Source: Allodiplogaster sudhausi
Lineage: Eukaryota > Nematoda > Chromadorea > Rhabditida > Diplogasteridae
DNA length: 64,000 nucleotides
Assembly: GCA_945643635.1 (NCBI GenBank)
Contig: CALZFC010000029.1
Coordinates: 1,620,001 to 1,684,000 of the forward strand
Reading direction: 5' to 3'
Below the pieces are notes generated by a model that was not told the DNA's origin, did no database searches, and saw nothing but the letters and a program-made list of their open reading frames with translations. Positions 1 to 11,584 of the stretch are shown in pieces. The stretch's first letter is position 1; each line of letters opens with the position of its first letter. The translations under genes and the position numbers were made by a program.

Positions 1-104
1 AAAAATGTTTTTCTGGTATCTTCCAAGAGCGTGAAAACGTGGGATTTTAGCAATTTTTTTTACTAAATATTACTGGATGAAGTCAATTTGTAAACGTTGA
101 GTAT
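1..104. other. AT-rich flank, no feature seen
   Basis: Short AT-rich stretch at the window edge. No coding frame, repeat match or RNA structure was recognised. Confidence 0.5.
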
Positions 105-715
105 TTATAAATTAATTTTTTTAAAGAATTGTTTTCTTCTTTTTTTTGCTGCTTGATGCCGAACTTTGCTAATGTTCTGGAAGAGGCTTCTGAGCGCGTT
201 TCTTTTCTTCTTTGACTTCGCCACCGATTTTGTCGACTTGGAATTTGGATCTGCAAAAGAAATATTTTATTAAAAATACATCTTTAATCAAAATAAATTT
301 ACAAAAATTCTTAATTACATTATTATTCAACATGTAATTTTGATAAATTATACAGTATCTATTCGTCGGAATGAAATCTGTCAAAGAGCTTTTGTTCCTC
401 AGTAAGTTCTTTTATATTGAAGATTCAACTTTTTCATTGAAGCAGAAATATTCTTGGAAAAATAAACAATTATCGGGGGGAGGGAGCGAAGATTCACTTT
501 TCTTCGACGACATTTCCGATTGATTGGAGAGAAGAGGAAGAGGCGAACGGCACAACGAATGACAGAGAAAACCTTCAGAAATATCGTTTGCTGGACAAGA
601 AGATTATTAGTGTTCCTAATTATCATATTGTTGCAAAGAAAATAATAGAGCTTGAAAGGGCAAAGGCAACCATTGCCCTTACAATAATTTCGCATAATTA
701 TCACTTAATCTCGCA
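105..715 (-). repeat. Dispersed ~600-bp repeat, copy 1, with coding-like minus strand
   Basis: This block recurs in the same orientation at 29525-30140 with scattered substitutions and small indels. The reverse strand looks partly coding in both copies. One stretch starts at a Met and reads SSKKSESSLPPPDN, another reads ELTEEQKLFDRFHSDE and stops, and a third reads GGEVKEEKKRAQKPLPEH and stops. Short AT-rich intron-like gaps separate them. This could be a small duplicated host gene or part of a transposon. I do not recognise the product. Confidence 0.5.
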
Positions 716-944
716 CGGAATAATTAGTAACGATTTATCTTTCCAAATGCATATCGCTTCTATAACTAAAAGGGCAAATAACATAGATCACGTAATGTTC
801 ATTTTCTTTCAAGGCTCTTTACTATATATGTCAGGCCATTGCTCGAATTTTGTATGGAGGTCTGGTCCCCCCAGCAGACTTGCTTAATCAAGTAAATTGA
901 GAATGTCCAGCGACGTTTTACTAGGCTTATATTTAAACGATGTA

Positions 945-1275
945 ATATCACTGCACCCTATTCAGGTCGATTAGAATACCTTAGCTTAGAGCGTCTATCC
1001 ACTCGAAGAACGATTAATGATCTCATGATTGCCATTAAGATCTTTAGAGGTACCTATGGTGTAGCCCCATCTGATGTCATCCGTTCCTTATGTCATCCCG
1101 AATCTCTAGAGGTCATCGTCACAAACTTAAAAAGCATAGATTCCGTTCCACAATTTTTAAGAACTTTTTTGCAAATAGGATTGTTAACTTATGGAACACC
1201 CTGCCCGATTGCATATTTGAAATGTCACTTCCGATGGCCCGCAATCACATTAAGAACTTCTTAGCAAATATATAA
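945..1275 (+). pseudogene. Non-LTR retrotransposon (LINE) reverse-transcriptase C-terminal remnant
   Basis: Two overlapping frames together carry the tail typical of LINE ORF2 proteins. The first frame, from about 968, reads LEYLSLERLSTRRTINDL, then AIKIFRGTYG. After a frameshift near 1100 the second frame reads RSTIFKNFFANRIVNLWNTL and ends in a stop at 1275. The R-R-x-x-x-x-L start, the 'F..R....WN.LP' core and the basic tail match the post-RT region of LINE-like elements. No catalytic RT motif is present, so only the 3' end survives, as expected for a 5'-truncated, decayed copy. Confidence 0.65.
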
Positions 1276-1689
1276 GAATTTTGCCCTCAGATCTATACTC
1301 CATCACCCCCCCCCCAAATTGGCAGCCCACGTTGCTAGCCTCTTATTGTCTGATTGTGCTCTATTTTCTCTCGTTTTATGCTTATGCTCACTCTATCCTT
1401 CTCAATGCAATGCAAGCCAGATAAACACATATATATAATTCTACAGTGGCGCTAGAGGACCATTTTGAATTCGCGCATTCATAAATTTCCTGTCGCTCGG
1501 TCGAGAGAGCATGTGAAATAGTAGGGCGGCCATGATCTACCGTAGCTAATTCTCTACCCGCCAATTTTCACGTTACTATTGCTCACAATGAAATGGAAGA
1601 AAATCGCTCACACTTTCTGTATATATGTTTTACGCCAAGATGAACTTATCCACATGGAACAAAACATAGGTTAATTATTCCACGGATAA
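1276..1689. other. Intergenic, C-tract, no gene seen
   Basis: Contains a run of C residues near 1303-1313 just after the LINE remnant, a plausible relic of its 3' end, and otherwise unremarkable AT-rich sequence. Confidence 0.4.
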
Positions 1690-2390
1690 CTCCTTTAAAG
1701 GGAACATCGCTAGACCCAACGATTTCTTCTCAACTATGTAGCTGCACATACAGTTATGTATCAGTCATTTCTGAATATTTTTGAAAACGATCGTTCAAAG
1801 TACGTGAGGGGTAGAGAATACATGGTAATCCCACTATTAAAATGTAAATTTTCTCAGGGCAGTGGAATTTTTGTGACTACGGGACACTTGCAACCGAACT
1901 TTCTAGCTCAACCTGACCGAACGAAGCGAAAAACAAAACATAATTTATTCACCTGAGAAATCCTTTAATACAAAGTGGAAATGATAAGGAAGAGAGAGAG
2001 CGAGAGAGGAAACGGGAGAGAGGGAGAGAGGAAGAGAGAGGGAGGAAGAGAGAGTGATTGTTAGTGTTATGTTGATAATAAACATTTACATATATTGTAC
2101 TATGTACATATGTATGGTTGATATGAACTCTTCAGAGCCGTTGGCACTCCTAACTTGAATTTGTGGACTCTCATCTGACTTGCCGATTTGATTATTTTTC
2201 AATCTTAAATGCTCACGTATGTACTCATGTCAGGGTAGATCTTTCAAACTTACTTAAGGCATCGCATTTTTCTGAGATTATAGCAGCTGATGTTGCCTTC
2301 CATTTCGAAGTCTCGCGATTTGGAAGAGAGAGGGAGGAAGAGAGAGTGATCGTTAGTGTTATGTTGATAATAAAAATTTGCATATGACGC
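1690..2390. repeat. Dispersed repeat family R1/R2, copy 1
   Basis: The block 1690-1945 (beginning near TTTAAAGGGAACATCG) recurs at 7795-8080, and its central part again at 61064-61180. The block 2143-2330 (GTTGGCACTCCT...) recurs at 8662-8840. Both parts appear in the same order and orientation in copies 1 and 2, so they are probably one element. The spacing differs because copy 1 carries a GA-rich microsatellite (about 1990-2055) and copy 2 carries other sequence. No ORF of note. Confidence 0.65.
1990..2056. repeat. (GA)n-rich microsatellite
   Basis: Imperfect AG-dinucleotide run with GGAG and AAGAG interruptions, inside the dispersed repeat. Confidence 0.8.
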
Positions 2391-2393
2391 GAT

Positions 2394-4028
2394 CTAGAAA
2401 AATCATCATCTCTCATTTTGCTTAAAAGTCGTTTCTAGGTAAAGTTAGACCCGCAAAATCGAATGGGATTGGTCTTGGAGCCTAAAAAATTCATTTTTAA
2501 AAGTTATGAAGAATTGAACAACTGCGCATCTTTTTGAGGTGATCGAGTAAGGCGCATGTTTATGAACATTTCTCCGCGCACAGTAAAGCAATCTACGTGA
2601 AAATTTTAATGTAGATAGAAAAGATATAGCTTATTTATATTGTCAAGACAGAATTTGAAAATTGTCACATATCAATTTTTTACGTGCTCTCAAACTCAAT
2701 GAGGAATGTAAATGTTATATTTCAATTTACGCAGACAGTTTTGTTTGTATCGTATAGAGCATAAAAGTGGCTTTCGAATGATATATAGGATGTTTCATTT
2801 CGACGAACTATGCGGCTTTTTTATGCGTTTAGGTCATGAGCAACAGTGAAAACTGGCACAGAATCGCGGCGCGACGCGATATTTGTCACATTCGAATATC
2901 GATTTTCTATATATTTAGTGATATTTTGTTTTTGATCTTTCTTTTTAGATTTATGAAACGATTAAGCTCATTTTTGAGCAAAAAATTCACTTTTCGACCA
3001 AATATTAACGAATTCACTCATCTCCACAAAAGGAGACCTAGTTGACATGAAAGTCCGTTAAATTAGCTACAAAATAACATTCTTGAAACTGAAATTAAAT
3101 GTAGCTATTTCTCGCAACAAATTGAAAAGCGACTCAAACCAGCTATAAACTATATAAATACACAAATTTACCAGATTTTCAAAGAGTGAATTGGAATATT
3201 CGAATGTGTAAATTGGAATATTTGAATTCGACATACGTGGTGAATCTGGTGAATTGGTGTATTTACATAGTGTTATACCTGCTTTTAGTCGCTTTTCAAT
3301 TTGCTGCGAGAAATAGCTACATTTAATTTCAGTTTCAAGAATGTTATTTTGTAGCTAATTTAACGGACTTTCATGACAACTAGGTCTCCTTTTGTGGAGA
3401 TGAGTGAATTCGTTAATATTTGGTCAAAAAGTGAATTTTTTGCTCAAAAATGAGCTTAATCGTTTCATAAATGTAAAAAGAAAGATCAAAAACAAAATAT
3501 CACTAGATTTAAAGAAAAATCGATATTTGAATGAGACCAATATCGCGTCGCGCCGCGATTCTGTGCCAGTTTTCACTGTTGCGCATGACCTAAACGCATA
3601 CAAAAGCTGCACAGTTCGTTGAAATGAAACATCCTATATATCATTCGAAAGCCACTTTTATGCTCTATACGATACATACAAAACTATCTGCGTAAATTGA
3701 AATATAACATTTACATTCCTCATTGAGTTTGAGAGCATGTAAAAAATCGATATGTGAAAATTTTCAAATTCTGTCTTGACAATATAAATAAGCAATATCT
3801 TTTCTATCTACATTAAAATTTTCACGTAGATTACTTTACTGTGCGCGGAGAAATGTTCATAAACATGCGCCTTACTCGATCACCAAAAAAAGATGCGCAG
3901 TTTTTCAATTCTTTATAACTTTTAAAAATGAATTTTTTAGGCTAAAAGACCAATCCCATTCGATTTTGCGGGTCTAACTTTACCTAGAAACCACTTTTAA
4001 GCAAAATCGGAGATGATGATTTTTCTAG
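2394..4028. mobile_element. 1.64-kb palindromic (fold-back) element
   Basis: The left arm starts CTAGAAAAATCATCATCTC. The right arm ends with its reverse complement (...GATGATGATTTTTCTAG). The two arms, about 2394-3175 and 3239-4028, match with few mismatches, leaving a loop of only about 60 bp. The arms carry no convincing ORF. They could form a huge hairpin. No clear target-site duplication is seen. The family is not recognised; a non-autonomous DNA transposon or an inverted duplication of one are both possible. Confidence 0.85.
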
Positions 4029-6379
4029 GGCCCTAGCCCTTTAGATTAATTTTGATTCTCTCGCAAATCGGGTCATATATTGTACTATGTACATATGTAT
4101 GGTTGATATGAACTCTGTGAGTCCTGCCGCAGTAGTAAAGTGTGTGAGAACACGGTGTAATATACATAATTGAGCTGAAAATGCCTAATACCTCTTCAAA
4201 ACATACTCTCACTATGCTATTCCCTGTCTGTTTGGGATGGTAGCCAAACAAGTCCGGTAATATGTATGTGTTCAGTGGTAGAATGCTCTATTTGAATTTA
4301 ATGACAGATTTATTATACAAAACACGCTCAACAATTAGTTAATACAATCGGCGAATAATAATATAACAAAAAGGTGAGCTGAATCGAGTGCAGTTGATGA
4401 AGAAGAAGAAGAAGACAATGATCTGGCTATCGGGAGGCGAGCAGCTTATACACTCTCCAGGATTTCATAACTATGATTGCAGACAGCGAGAGGAAAGCAA
4501 GAGAAATAGAACATCGAAAGATCTAGAATCAATATGACTCATCAAAACAATTGCGAAATATGTTCTAGAACAATCAGCGATTCATATAAATAGATACACG
4601 AGATCAATCGAACAAAGAAAAGATTCTAGAAGCAATTATAAATAGAAACAAGTCTTAATCGAACAATCTCGAAACAAAGATGAATATTCTAGAAGCAAGT
4701 GTGAGAGATTCTAGAAGCATACATACACTGATCTGCACAAAAGATAAGACAGCCAGACAGCAGTATAAAAGAAAGGAGGATTCGGCTTCAGCCGAAACAC
4801 TGTCGCTCTCACGCAAGGACAGAACAGAGAGAGATAGAGAGAGAGAGAGAGAGACAGAGAGAGATATAGATAGAGAGCGAGTGAAAGGGAGGAGCTAAGG
4901 AGAAAAGGAGAAGGAGAGAGTGAGTGAGAGAAAGAGAGCGTTTAAATGGACAGAAAAAGTATGAAGAATTCGAGAGAGAAAAAGATGGGAAGACATATGT
5001 ATACATATATGTATGTAGGTTGGTCTTAATTGTCGATCGTTCACATTCTTCCGTTGAGTTCAATCGGTCAAGTTTTCTTTCAAATCTTTGCATATGTAAC
5101 CTGTATGGTCAAATTGTTCTTCTTCTGTTGTTACAGATATACATTCAGATGTATATAGCTGTTGCCATACACGCGACTCCCTTTCAGTCTCATCATCTCC
5201 ATACACGAGATTTCGACTTGGACTTCAAATCGATCTAAATCCCGTCACATAAAGGCAAGCCAAACTCTTATAATCTTAAAAAACATGATTACATGATGTT
5301 GTATTTAATGACACTGAAATTAGAAAGAGAGAGAGAGCAAAGGGAATAGGAGGATCAGGAAAAGAACGAGTGAAGACTTTTTGTCAGCGCGTTACACAGT
5401 AAGACGAAACATCACAATAACTAAACAATGAAAAGTCAACGTCCAAGCAAATTGTAGCTTTTGAAACCTTCTTACTCTGAAGCGGATATTTATTTCTTTA
5501 GTTTTCTTATAGCAATACGGAGACATCGTTGCCATCGACACAGAGTATATCACACGCTCAATAAGGTTAGTCGCACCGATGAATATGTTCAGAGAGTATT
5601 CTCCAGTTCGCAATTTATGCATCCATAATGAGAAATGGTCTGTAAATTCTACACATATCAAGTCGCAATGAAGTCTAAACGAGTCAGGTATTGCAAGTTC
5701 ATATGGCAAAACGCATTCATGTTTACATTTATTTTATACTCTTTTCTGAAATTGTGGACCCCAGAAGCCGGGCAACGAAAATGAACGGAGATGATGAGCG
5801 CTAGCAACACAACCGAAAATTAAAGGACTTGATACTTTTATCGTCATTTACTAGCCAGACGATTTCTCTGCTGGCCACCCTTTTATGACCTGCATGTGGA
5901 AAATGTGCAATCGTCTACTGAAGTCAGTGCGATTTGCCCATAACACTTAATATGGACCTAACCCGGCTGCCTATGATAGTACACGCTTTTTCACGGTCTT
6001 TATTTTCCTTTTCCGTTCACCGTGCGTCCTTCAGGCAGTATTTAAAATTGTTAATTTGACATGCATTAAACGGGTAACATAAATATGAACTTTTTTAAAC
6101 AGCATTTATGTTAATATCCTACATAGTTTAATTATTTTAAATGTTTTTGTTAATGTTATTGTCGTTGGTAAATGCTTTGTTTTCCGTGCTAACAGAATTA
6201 AAAGACTTTTTATCCAATAAATGTTATTTAAAGAATGAATTCGGCGAATATTTCGATTATTAATGTATCGAATAAATAAATAAATAAAAAATATTCGGTC
6301 AAATACTGCAAAATATACATTCGAGAAATTGCCTCATTTTACAATATGCCTGGGATTATCCGGCAATTTTAACCACATA
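4029..6379. other. Intergenic region with AG microsatellites, no confident gene
   Basis: Bases 4074-4120 repeat 2089-2137 almost exactly. AG/GA dinucleotide tracts occupy about 4805-4960 and 5320-5350. A 105-codon open frame lies on the minus strand at 5709-5392. It is fairly rich in hydrophobic and aromatic residues (for example NIFIGATNLIERVIYSVSMA) but resembles nothing I recognise and may be chance. TAAA repeats lie near 6272-6288. Confidence 0.4.
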
Positions 6380-6810
6380 CAATAGCGTGTAATGAAACTG
6401 TGTATTTTGGTTTTACATGCATTTTTTTCAGGGTTGCTTCTCTATACTGTCAGACGTAACGGAATGTAATTTTAGTTTCATTGACCCATTAGAGATCGAG
6501 AAAAAACAATAATTCAAATCACACGTTTTCATATTTATGAGTGTTTGACAAAATAGTTTATTTCTTTAATCTGTGGGTAGTTTTTCTTGGTATTTCATTT
6601 TAGTTGCATTTTAGAACATCCCAAGGATAACTTATAGGTCTTATTCTTATTTGATCTCATGTTATTACGTGTTGACTGCGCTCAGTTCGAGATCCATTCA
6701 TGCTGCCTGAGATGCATAATGTTCAGCAAGATAAAGTCTTTCAACTACTGCTATGCCTATTGTAATAATGGCTTTAGCATACTTTAGTTTTGTCCAAAAA
6801 GTGTACCGAA
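6380..6810. repeat. Single arm of the Tc1-end palindromic element (diverged)
   Basis: Starts after a TA with CAATAGCGTGTAATGAAACT. It then follows the arm sequence of the 8941-10540 element at clear but reduced similarity, including the TTTGATCTCATGTT and CTCAGTTCGAGATCCATTC stretches. No matching inverted partner arm was found downstream, so this is an arm-length copy or an older, truncated relative. Confidence 0.6.
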
Positions 6811-6964
6811 TATAATAAAGTATGTACGTTCACATTGAATTATTCCAATTCCAAAAAAAAAAATGATTATGCCTCTTGAAATTAGGCACTAATTCTATAA
6901 GACAATAACTGTATTCCAAAACACGCTCATCAAATGGTTTCAAGCATTTTAGTTAAGTCTGGAA

Positions 6965-7600
6965 GATTCTCTTTGGACGTTATTTAAAATTTATCTTCTT
7001 ATTTATTATTTTAACTTCTGTTTCGTGTACTAGTTAGAACGGGACATACGTATGCTTGTTTGAAATGATAAGTTTTCGAGAACAATTGTCTAATACTATA
7101 TATAAATACATCTCAATATGAGGGAGCAAGAAGAGAATAAATGAGAGTTGTAGGAGATAGGAGAGAGATATAGAAATAAAGAGAGATCGAGAGTGAAAAG
7201 GAACACCCCTTCTTAAATGGCATTAATTTGGCACCGACTCTAAGGAGCGAAAGAGATGAGTGCCGACAATGGATTTGAGCAAGGTACATATGCAAGTGAG
7301 AAAAAGATGGTAGTGACGACTGCGATTTAAATCGCATGCAAAAGCGCAAAAGGACTTTGTATCTAATGGTAGGCCAGTATGTAGGAATATGAGAGAAAAG
7401 AGAGAAAGAGAGAGAGAGAGAAGGAGAGAAGGTGAGAGAGAACAGAGAAGAGAACAAATAAGGAGTACGTAAGAGATTTAATTGTAAGAAGAGAGCCAGA
7501 AGGATGCGCGAAACGAGATCAAATCTGAAGATAGTGTACAATGTGCCTTATGATTCGTATAGGAGAGTTTTCAACTTTTCGCGCTCTTCTAAAATTATAA
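6965..7600. repeat. Dispersed repeat family R3, copy 1
   Basis: Recurs at about 30165-30965 in the same orientation. Shared landmarks are CTCAATATGAGGGAGCAAG, GGAACACCCCTTCTT/TTG and a GACAATGGATTTGAGCAAG stretch. AG-rich tracts are interspersed. A short related piece lies at 20455-20505. The long minus-strand frame here (7541-7113) is a by-product of CT-rich composition rather than a gene. Confidence 0.65.
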
Positions 7601-7794
7601 TCCATTTATTTGAATAATTAGGGTTCAATCCACTTTTGATTAAAATTTGTGGCAAGTAACTTAAACTTGTATACAATATAGTAAATACCTATACTATATA
7701 CACTCTAGCTATGTATATGTTTACTAAGTGTAAATACACCACGGACGATTCCGAACAATATGATTAAACTTTTCTTTTGACAGCGTCGACTACC

Positions 7795-8840
7795 TTCCCA
7801 ATATCTCACCGTTAAAGGGAATATCGTTTGGCCCAACGATTTCTTTTCAACTATGCAGCTGCACATATTGTTATGTATCAGTCATTTATGAATATTTTGA
7901 AAATATATTTTTGAAAACGATCGTTCGACGTAATGAGGGGTAGAGAATACACCGTAATCCCCCTATTAAAATGTAAATTTTCTCAGGGCAGAGGAATTTT
8001 TGTGACTTCGGTACACTTGCAATCGAACTTTCTAGCTCAACCTGACCGAAAAAAGCGAAATTATTATTATTCCCCTGAGACCTCCTTTAATACAAAGCGG
8101 AAATGGCATGAAAATGCGTATACTACTACACAGCCATCTACATATGTATCTATGTATACCCTTCCCTTTATTTACTTAAGACCAAACTACATACATATGC
8201 GATCGACCAGTGCAAACTTCAATCTTCCTGAAGTTGCAAAAGGTGAGAGCGAAACATCGATCGCAGTCCACGATTAATGCATGGCACACCTGTGCTCTTT
8301 TACCGTATCTTTGGCTCATCGTTCAGCATTTATTTCTTTTTCACTAACCCTCTCACTCAAGCGCTCTCTCTCTCTCTCTCTCTTTCCATCTTGTAACAAG
8401 TAAAAATCCAGTTTAATCCCATTAGAAGAAGCTCAACCTTTCGGACTACACCTCTCGCGCGGCATTAGTGTAGAAAAAAAGGTGCAAAACTCCTCACAGG
8501 AAGGTCGGTGATTTGTTGCTCGCTACGTAATTTAAAATTTGAATGTGTATCTAACCTCTCTTCAGTTCTTTCATTGTCTCGCATTTCTCGAACGTCTGTG
8601 TCTCTCATCCCTTGGTGAAAATGGTGTGCTAAGTGGGCAGGACGGGTAGAGACTGCCTCTCCTTCCTACCCGTTGGCACTCCTTATTTGTATTTGAGGAC
8701 ACTCATCTGACCTGTCGATTTGAATATTTTTCAATCTTGAATGCTCACGTATCATGTTTAGATCTTTTAAACTTATTTAAGACATCGCAATTTTCTGCGA
8801 TAGGAGCAGCTGATTTGCCTTCCATTTCGAAGTCCCGTGA
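7795..8840. repeat. Dispersed repeat family R1/R2, copy 2
   Basis: Matches 1690-1945 at 7795-8080 and 2143-2330 at 8662-8840. The intervening 8106-8661 is unrelated to copy 1. It contains a (TC)n run near 8366-8384 and no recognisable gene. Confidence 0.6.
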
Positions 8841-8940
8841 AATTTACCGACATATGCGAATGTTGCTGCGTCAACAAGGAAGGTATATTTTTCTTCCATT
8901 AAAGAGATGCTATGAAACTGGTATTAATTTTTTCTACATA

Positions 8941-10540
8941 CAGTAGCGTGCAATAAAAGTGTATATTTTGGTTTTTCATGCATATTTTTCTCAAAAGTGA
9001 AGGAAAGTTTATGAAATTTTCAGGATTGCTTCTGTATAGTGACACACTTAAACTAGTGTAATATTGGTTTCATTTATCTACTATTGATCGAGAAAAAATC
9101 AATAACTATCTCAATATCACCAGTTTAGCAATTTAGTCGTGCTGGATAAAATGATTTATTTCTTTGATTTCATTGGAGTTTTTGTGGATATTTTATTTTA
9201 TTTGCATTGAAGAACATCGTAATGATAACTTTTAGGTCTAGTTCTTATTTAATCTCATGTTGTTGCATGCTGTCTGCCCTCAGTTCGAGATCTATTCAAT
9301 CTATTCAATGCAGAAGGCTCAGCAGGATAAAATCAATTATTTAATTCAATGCTTATTGTAATAATGATTTTAATGTATTCATATATAATCGTTTAAGCTA
9401 TTCAGATAGTTACTTGAGCAGTGGAAATTACATGCTAACTATTAGAGCACGTTTTGGACACTGCGGTCAGCTTTCGTCCGCAGCCCAGACGCACTTAAAG
9501 TGATGCTATATAGGGGTCCATGTTTAAAACAGGGGTTTGCCTATCTCAAGTGATAGTTAATAAGCTTTTCCATATTGGGCAGCTTTCTTTTACCCCTGGC
9601 TTCATGTGGCTTCAAGAAACAGAAGAACGATTAATTGTACCCCATGTATGGAATATTACGGAATTCAACAAGGCAGGAAAATGGAGTCAAAAATAGTTAA
9701 GATCGGTTAAAAATGGCTTTAATCGATGTTGAAGAGTGCTAAGCAATCGCCTTTGTACTAAAAAGAAAATTCACTGCCGTGATTGATATATGTAGGTGGC
9801 GTACCTGTCAAATATCGCATTTTCTCGCTTTTTGGTGTCTTCAATCGTGCATTGGTTTCTTGAAGCCACATAAAGAAAGGGATAAAAGAAAGCTGCTCAA
9901 TATGGAAAAGCCTATTAACAATCATTTGAGATAGGCAAGACCATGTTTGAAACATCTACCCCTACATACATAGTAGCATCACTTTAATTACGTCTAGGCT
10001 GCCGACGAAAGCTAACCGCGGTGTCCAAAAAGTGCTCTAATAGTTAGCATTGAATTTCCATTGCTCAAGTAACTATCTGAATAGCTTAAACGATTATCTA
10101 TAAATACATTAAAATCATTATTACAATAAGTATTGAAGGAAATGATTGATTTTATCCTGCTAAGCCTTCTGCATCTCAGGCCGATTGAATGAATTTCGAA
10201 CTGAGGGCAGCCAGCATGTAACAACATGAGATTAAACAGGAACTAGACCTCTAAGTTATCTTTGGGATGTTCTTCAATGCAAATAAAATAAAATATCCAT
10301 AAAAGCTATAGTGAGATCAAAGAAATAAATCATTTTATCCAGAACGACTAAGTTTGCTAAACGGGTGATTTGAGTTATTGATTTTTTTCTCGAGCAACAG
10401 TCTATCAATGAAACCAATATTACACTAGTTTAAGTGTGTCACTATACAGAAGCAATCTTGAAAATTTCATAAACTTTCCTTCACTTTTGAGAAAAATATG
10501 CATGAAAAACCAAAATATACACTTTTATTGCACGCTACTG
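8941..10540. mobile_element. 1600-bp palindromic element with Tc1/mariner-like ends and TA duplication
   Basis: Begins TA|CAGTAGCGTGCAATAAAAG and ends with the reverse complement (CACGCTACTG|TA), giving a TA target-site duplication as in Tc1/mariner insertions. Arms of roughly 690 bp (8941-9625 and 9853-10540) are inverted copies with scattered mismatches around a loop of about 230 bp. No transposase frame is visible, so the element would be non-autonomous. It probably arose by inverted duplication of an internally deleted Tc1-like element. Confidence 0.8.
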
Positions 10541-10663
10541 TATGTGCATATTATATTTAGACTCGATTCATGTTGATACTAGAAATTTGGAATGCTATTT
10601 AAAAAAAGAAGAAAATACAGCCAGCGCAACTCGTTCTGCTCATCTTCTTTGCACTGGCTTGCT

Positions 10664-10998
10664 TGTCACGGTGTCCCCCTCCCACCTCATTCCTTTCTCC
10701 CCATTCCATGTAAGTGCACTCTAGTTGTAGTGCCATTGGTTGTGCATTCTATGAATGCTTGTAGTTAGAGAGCGGTGTCTTTTGTTATGACACGTCAGCT
10801 TCTCATTTTCGTGACTTTTATGAGACATTATTTAGTCTGCCTGGTTGAGCTCTTAGAGAGCGGTTGCCTTTCCCTTGCCTTGCCCAGTTATTAGTTGTTG
10901 CCGAAAGGCCAAGTTGGAGATAAAAGGAGTTGTTGTGCCGTTTCCCTCGTCTTCTCCACATCCATACGACAGCGTAGAAGCGAGACAGCTTCATTACA
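10664..10998 (+). repeat. 5' LTR of gypsy element
   Basis: Starts TGTCACGGTGTCCCC and ends CTTCATTACA. It differs from the 3' LTR at two positions (T/A near 10674, T/C near 10966). The terminal TGT...ACA short inverted repeat is intact. A TATA-like GATAAAAGG lies at about 10918-10926 and may be the promoter core. Confidence 0.95.
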
Positions 10999-11016
10999 TG
11001 GGGGCCGAACCGTACG
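10999..11016 (+). promoter_or_regulatory. Putative tRNA primer-binding site
   Basis: The internal sequence directly after the LTR begins TGGGGGCCGAACCG. TGG is the complement of a tRNA 3' CCA end and the rest resembles a T-arm complement. The priming tRNA cannot be named from memory. Confidence 0.6.
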
Positions 11017-11584
11017 AATCGACGAGGATCTTCCAGTGACGCAGCTTGCGAGGGACGAGTTAGTTTCGCCTTGCAGGAAAGAGGAGAGGGGGGTCTCCTG
11101 AGCTGTGTGCTGGGCGAGAAGGTGGTGTGCAGAGGGGGGTCTGCGTGAAGAAGCTGGTGTCCGTGGCTGGTGTTCTTCATCTGGTGATCGTCAAAGAAGT
11201 GAGGGGACTTCTGGAAAGAGCTGTGTGCGAGTTGAGAGGAAGCTGTGGGAGCACCTGTCGAGAGAAAGCGAGGGGGCTTTGCGCGACTGAGATTGAAAGA
11301 GGGGGGTCTTTCAGGTGCGAAGTGTGAGCGTGCGCGTGGTGTGGTGTGGAGAAGAGGGCGGTGTGATTCGCGAGGTGTGAGTGGCTGTGTGCGGGGTGTG
11401 AATTGAGAGACGCCGAGTGATTTTAAGCCGCGTGTGTCGTGTTTATCACGGCGAATTGAAGGTGTTGCGCGTGTTATTGGTGATTGAATTGACGCGTGAT
11501 TGTTGTTGTGTAGCGTGAATCGTGTGCGGTGCGTGTTTTGATTTCGTTGCGCCTAATCTCTGACGTGTGTTTCGCTCAGGAGAG

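Noticed and set aside
5392..5709. Possible 7TM receptor piece on the minus strand
   Set aside because: Hydrophobic patches are too short, and no receptor signature or neighbouring exons are present; left as an unidentified frame.
7113..7541. 142-codon minus-strand frame with apparent hydrophobic segments
   Set aside because: Leu/Ser/Phe bias arises from AG-rich repeat DNA of family R3, which also gives a similar but broken frame at 30.4-30.7 kb.
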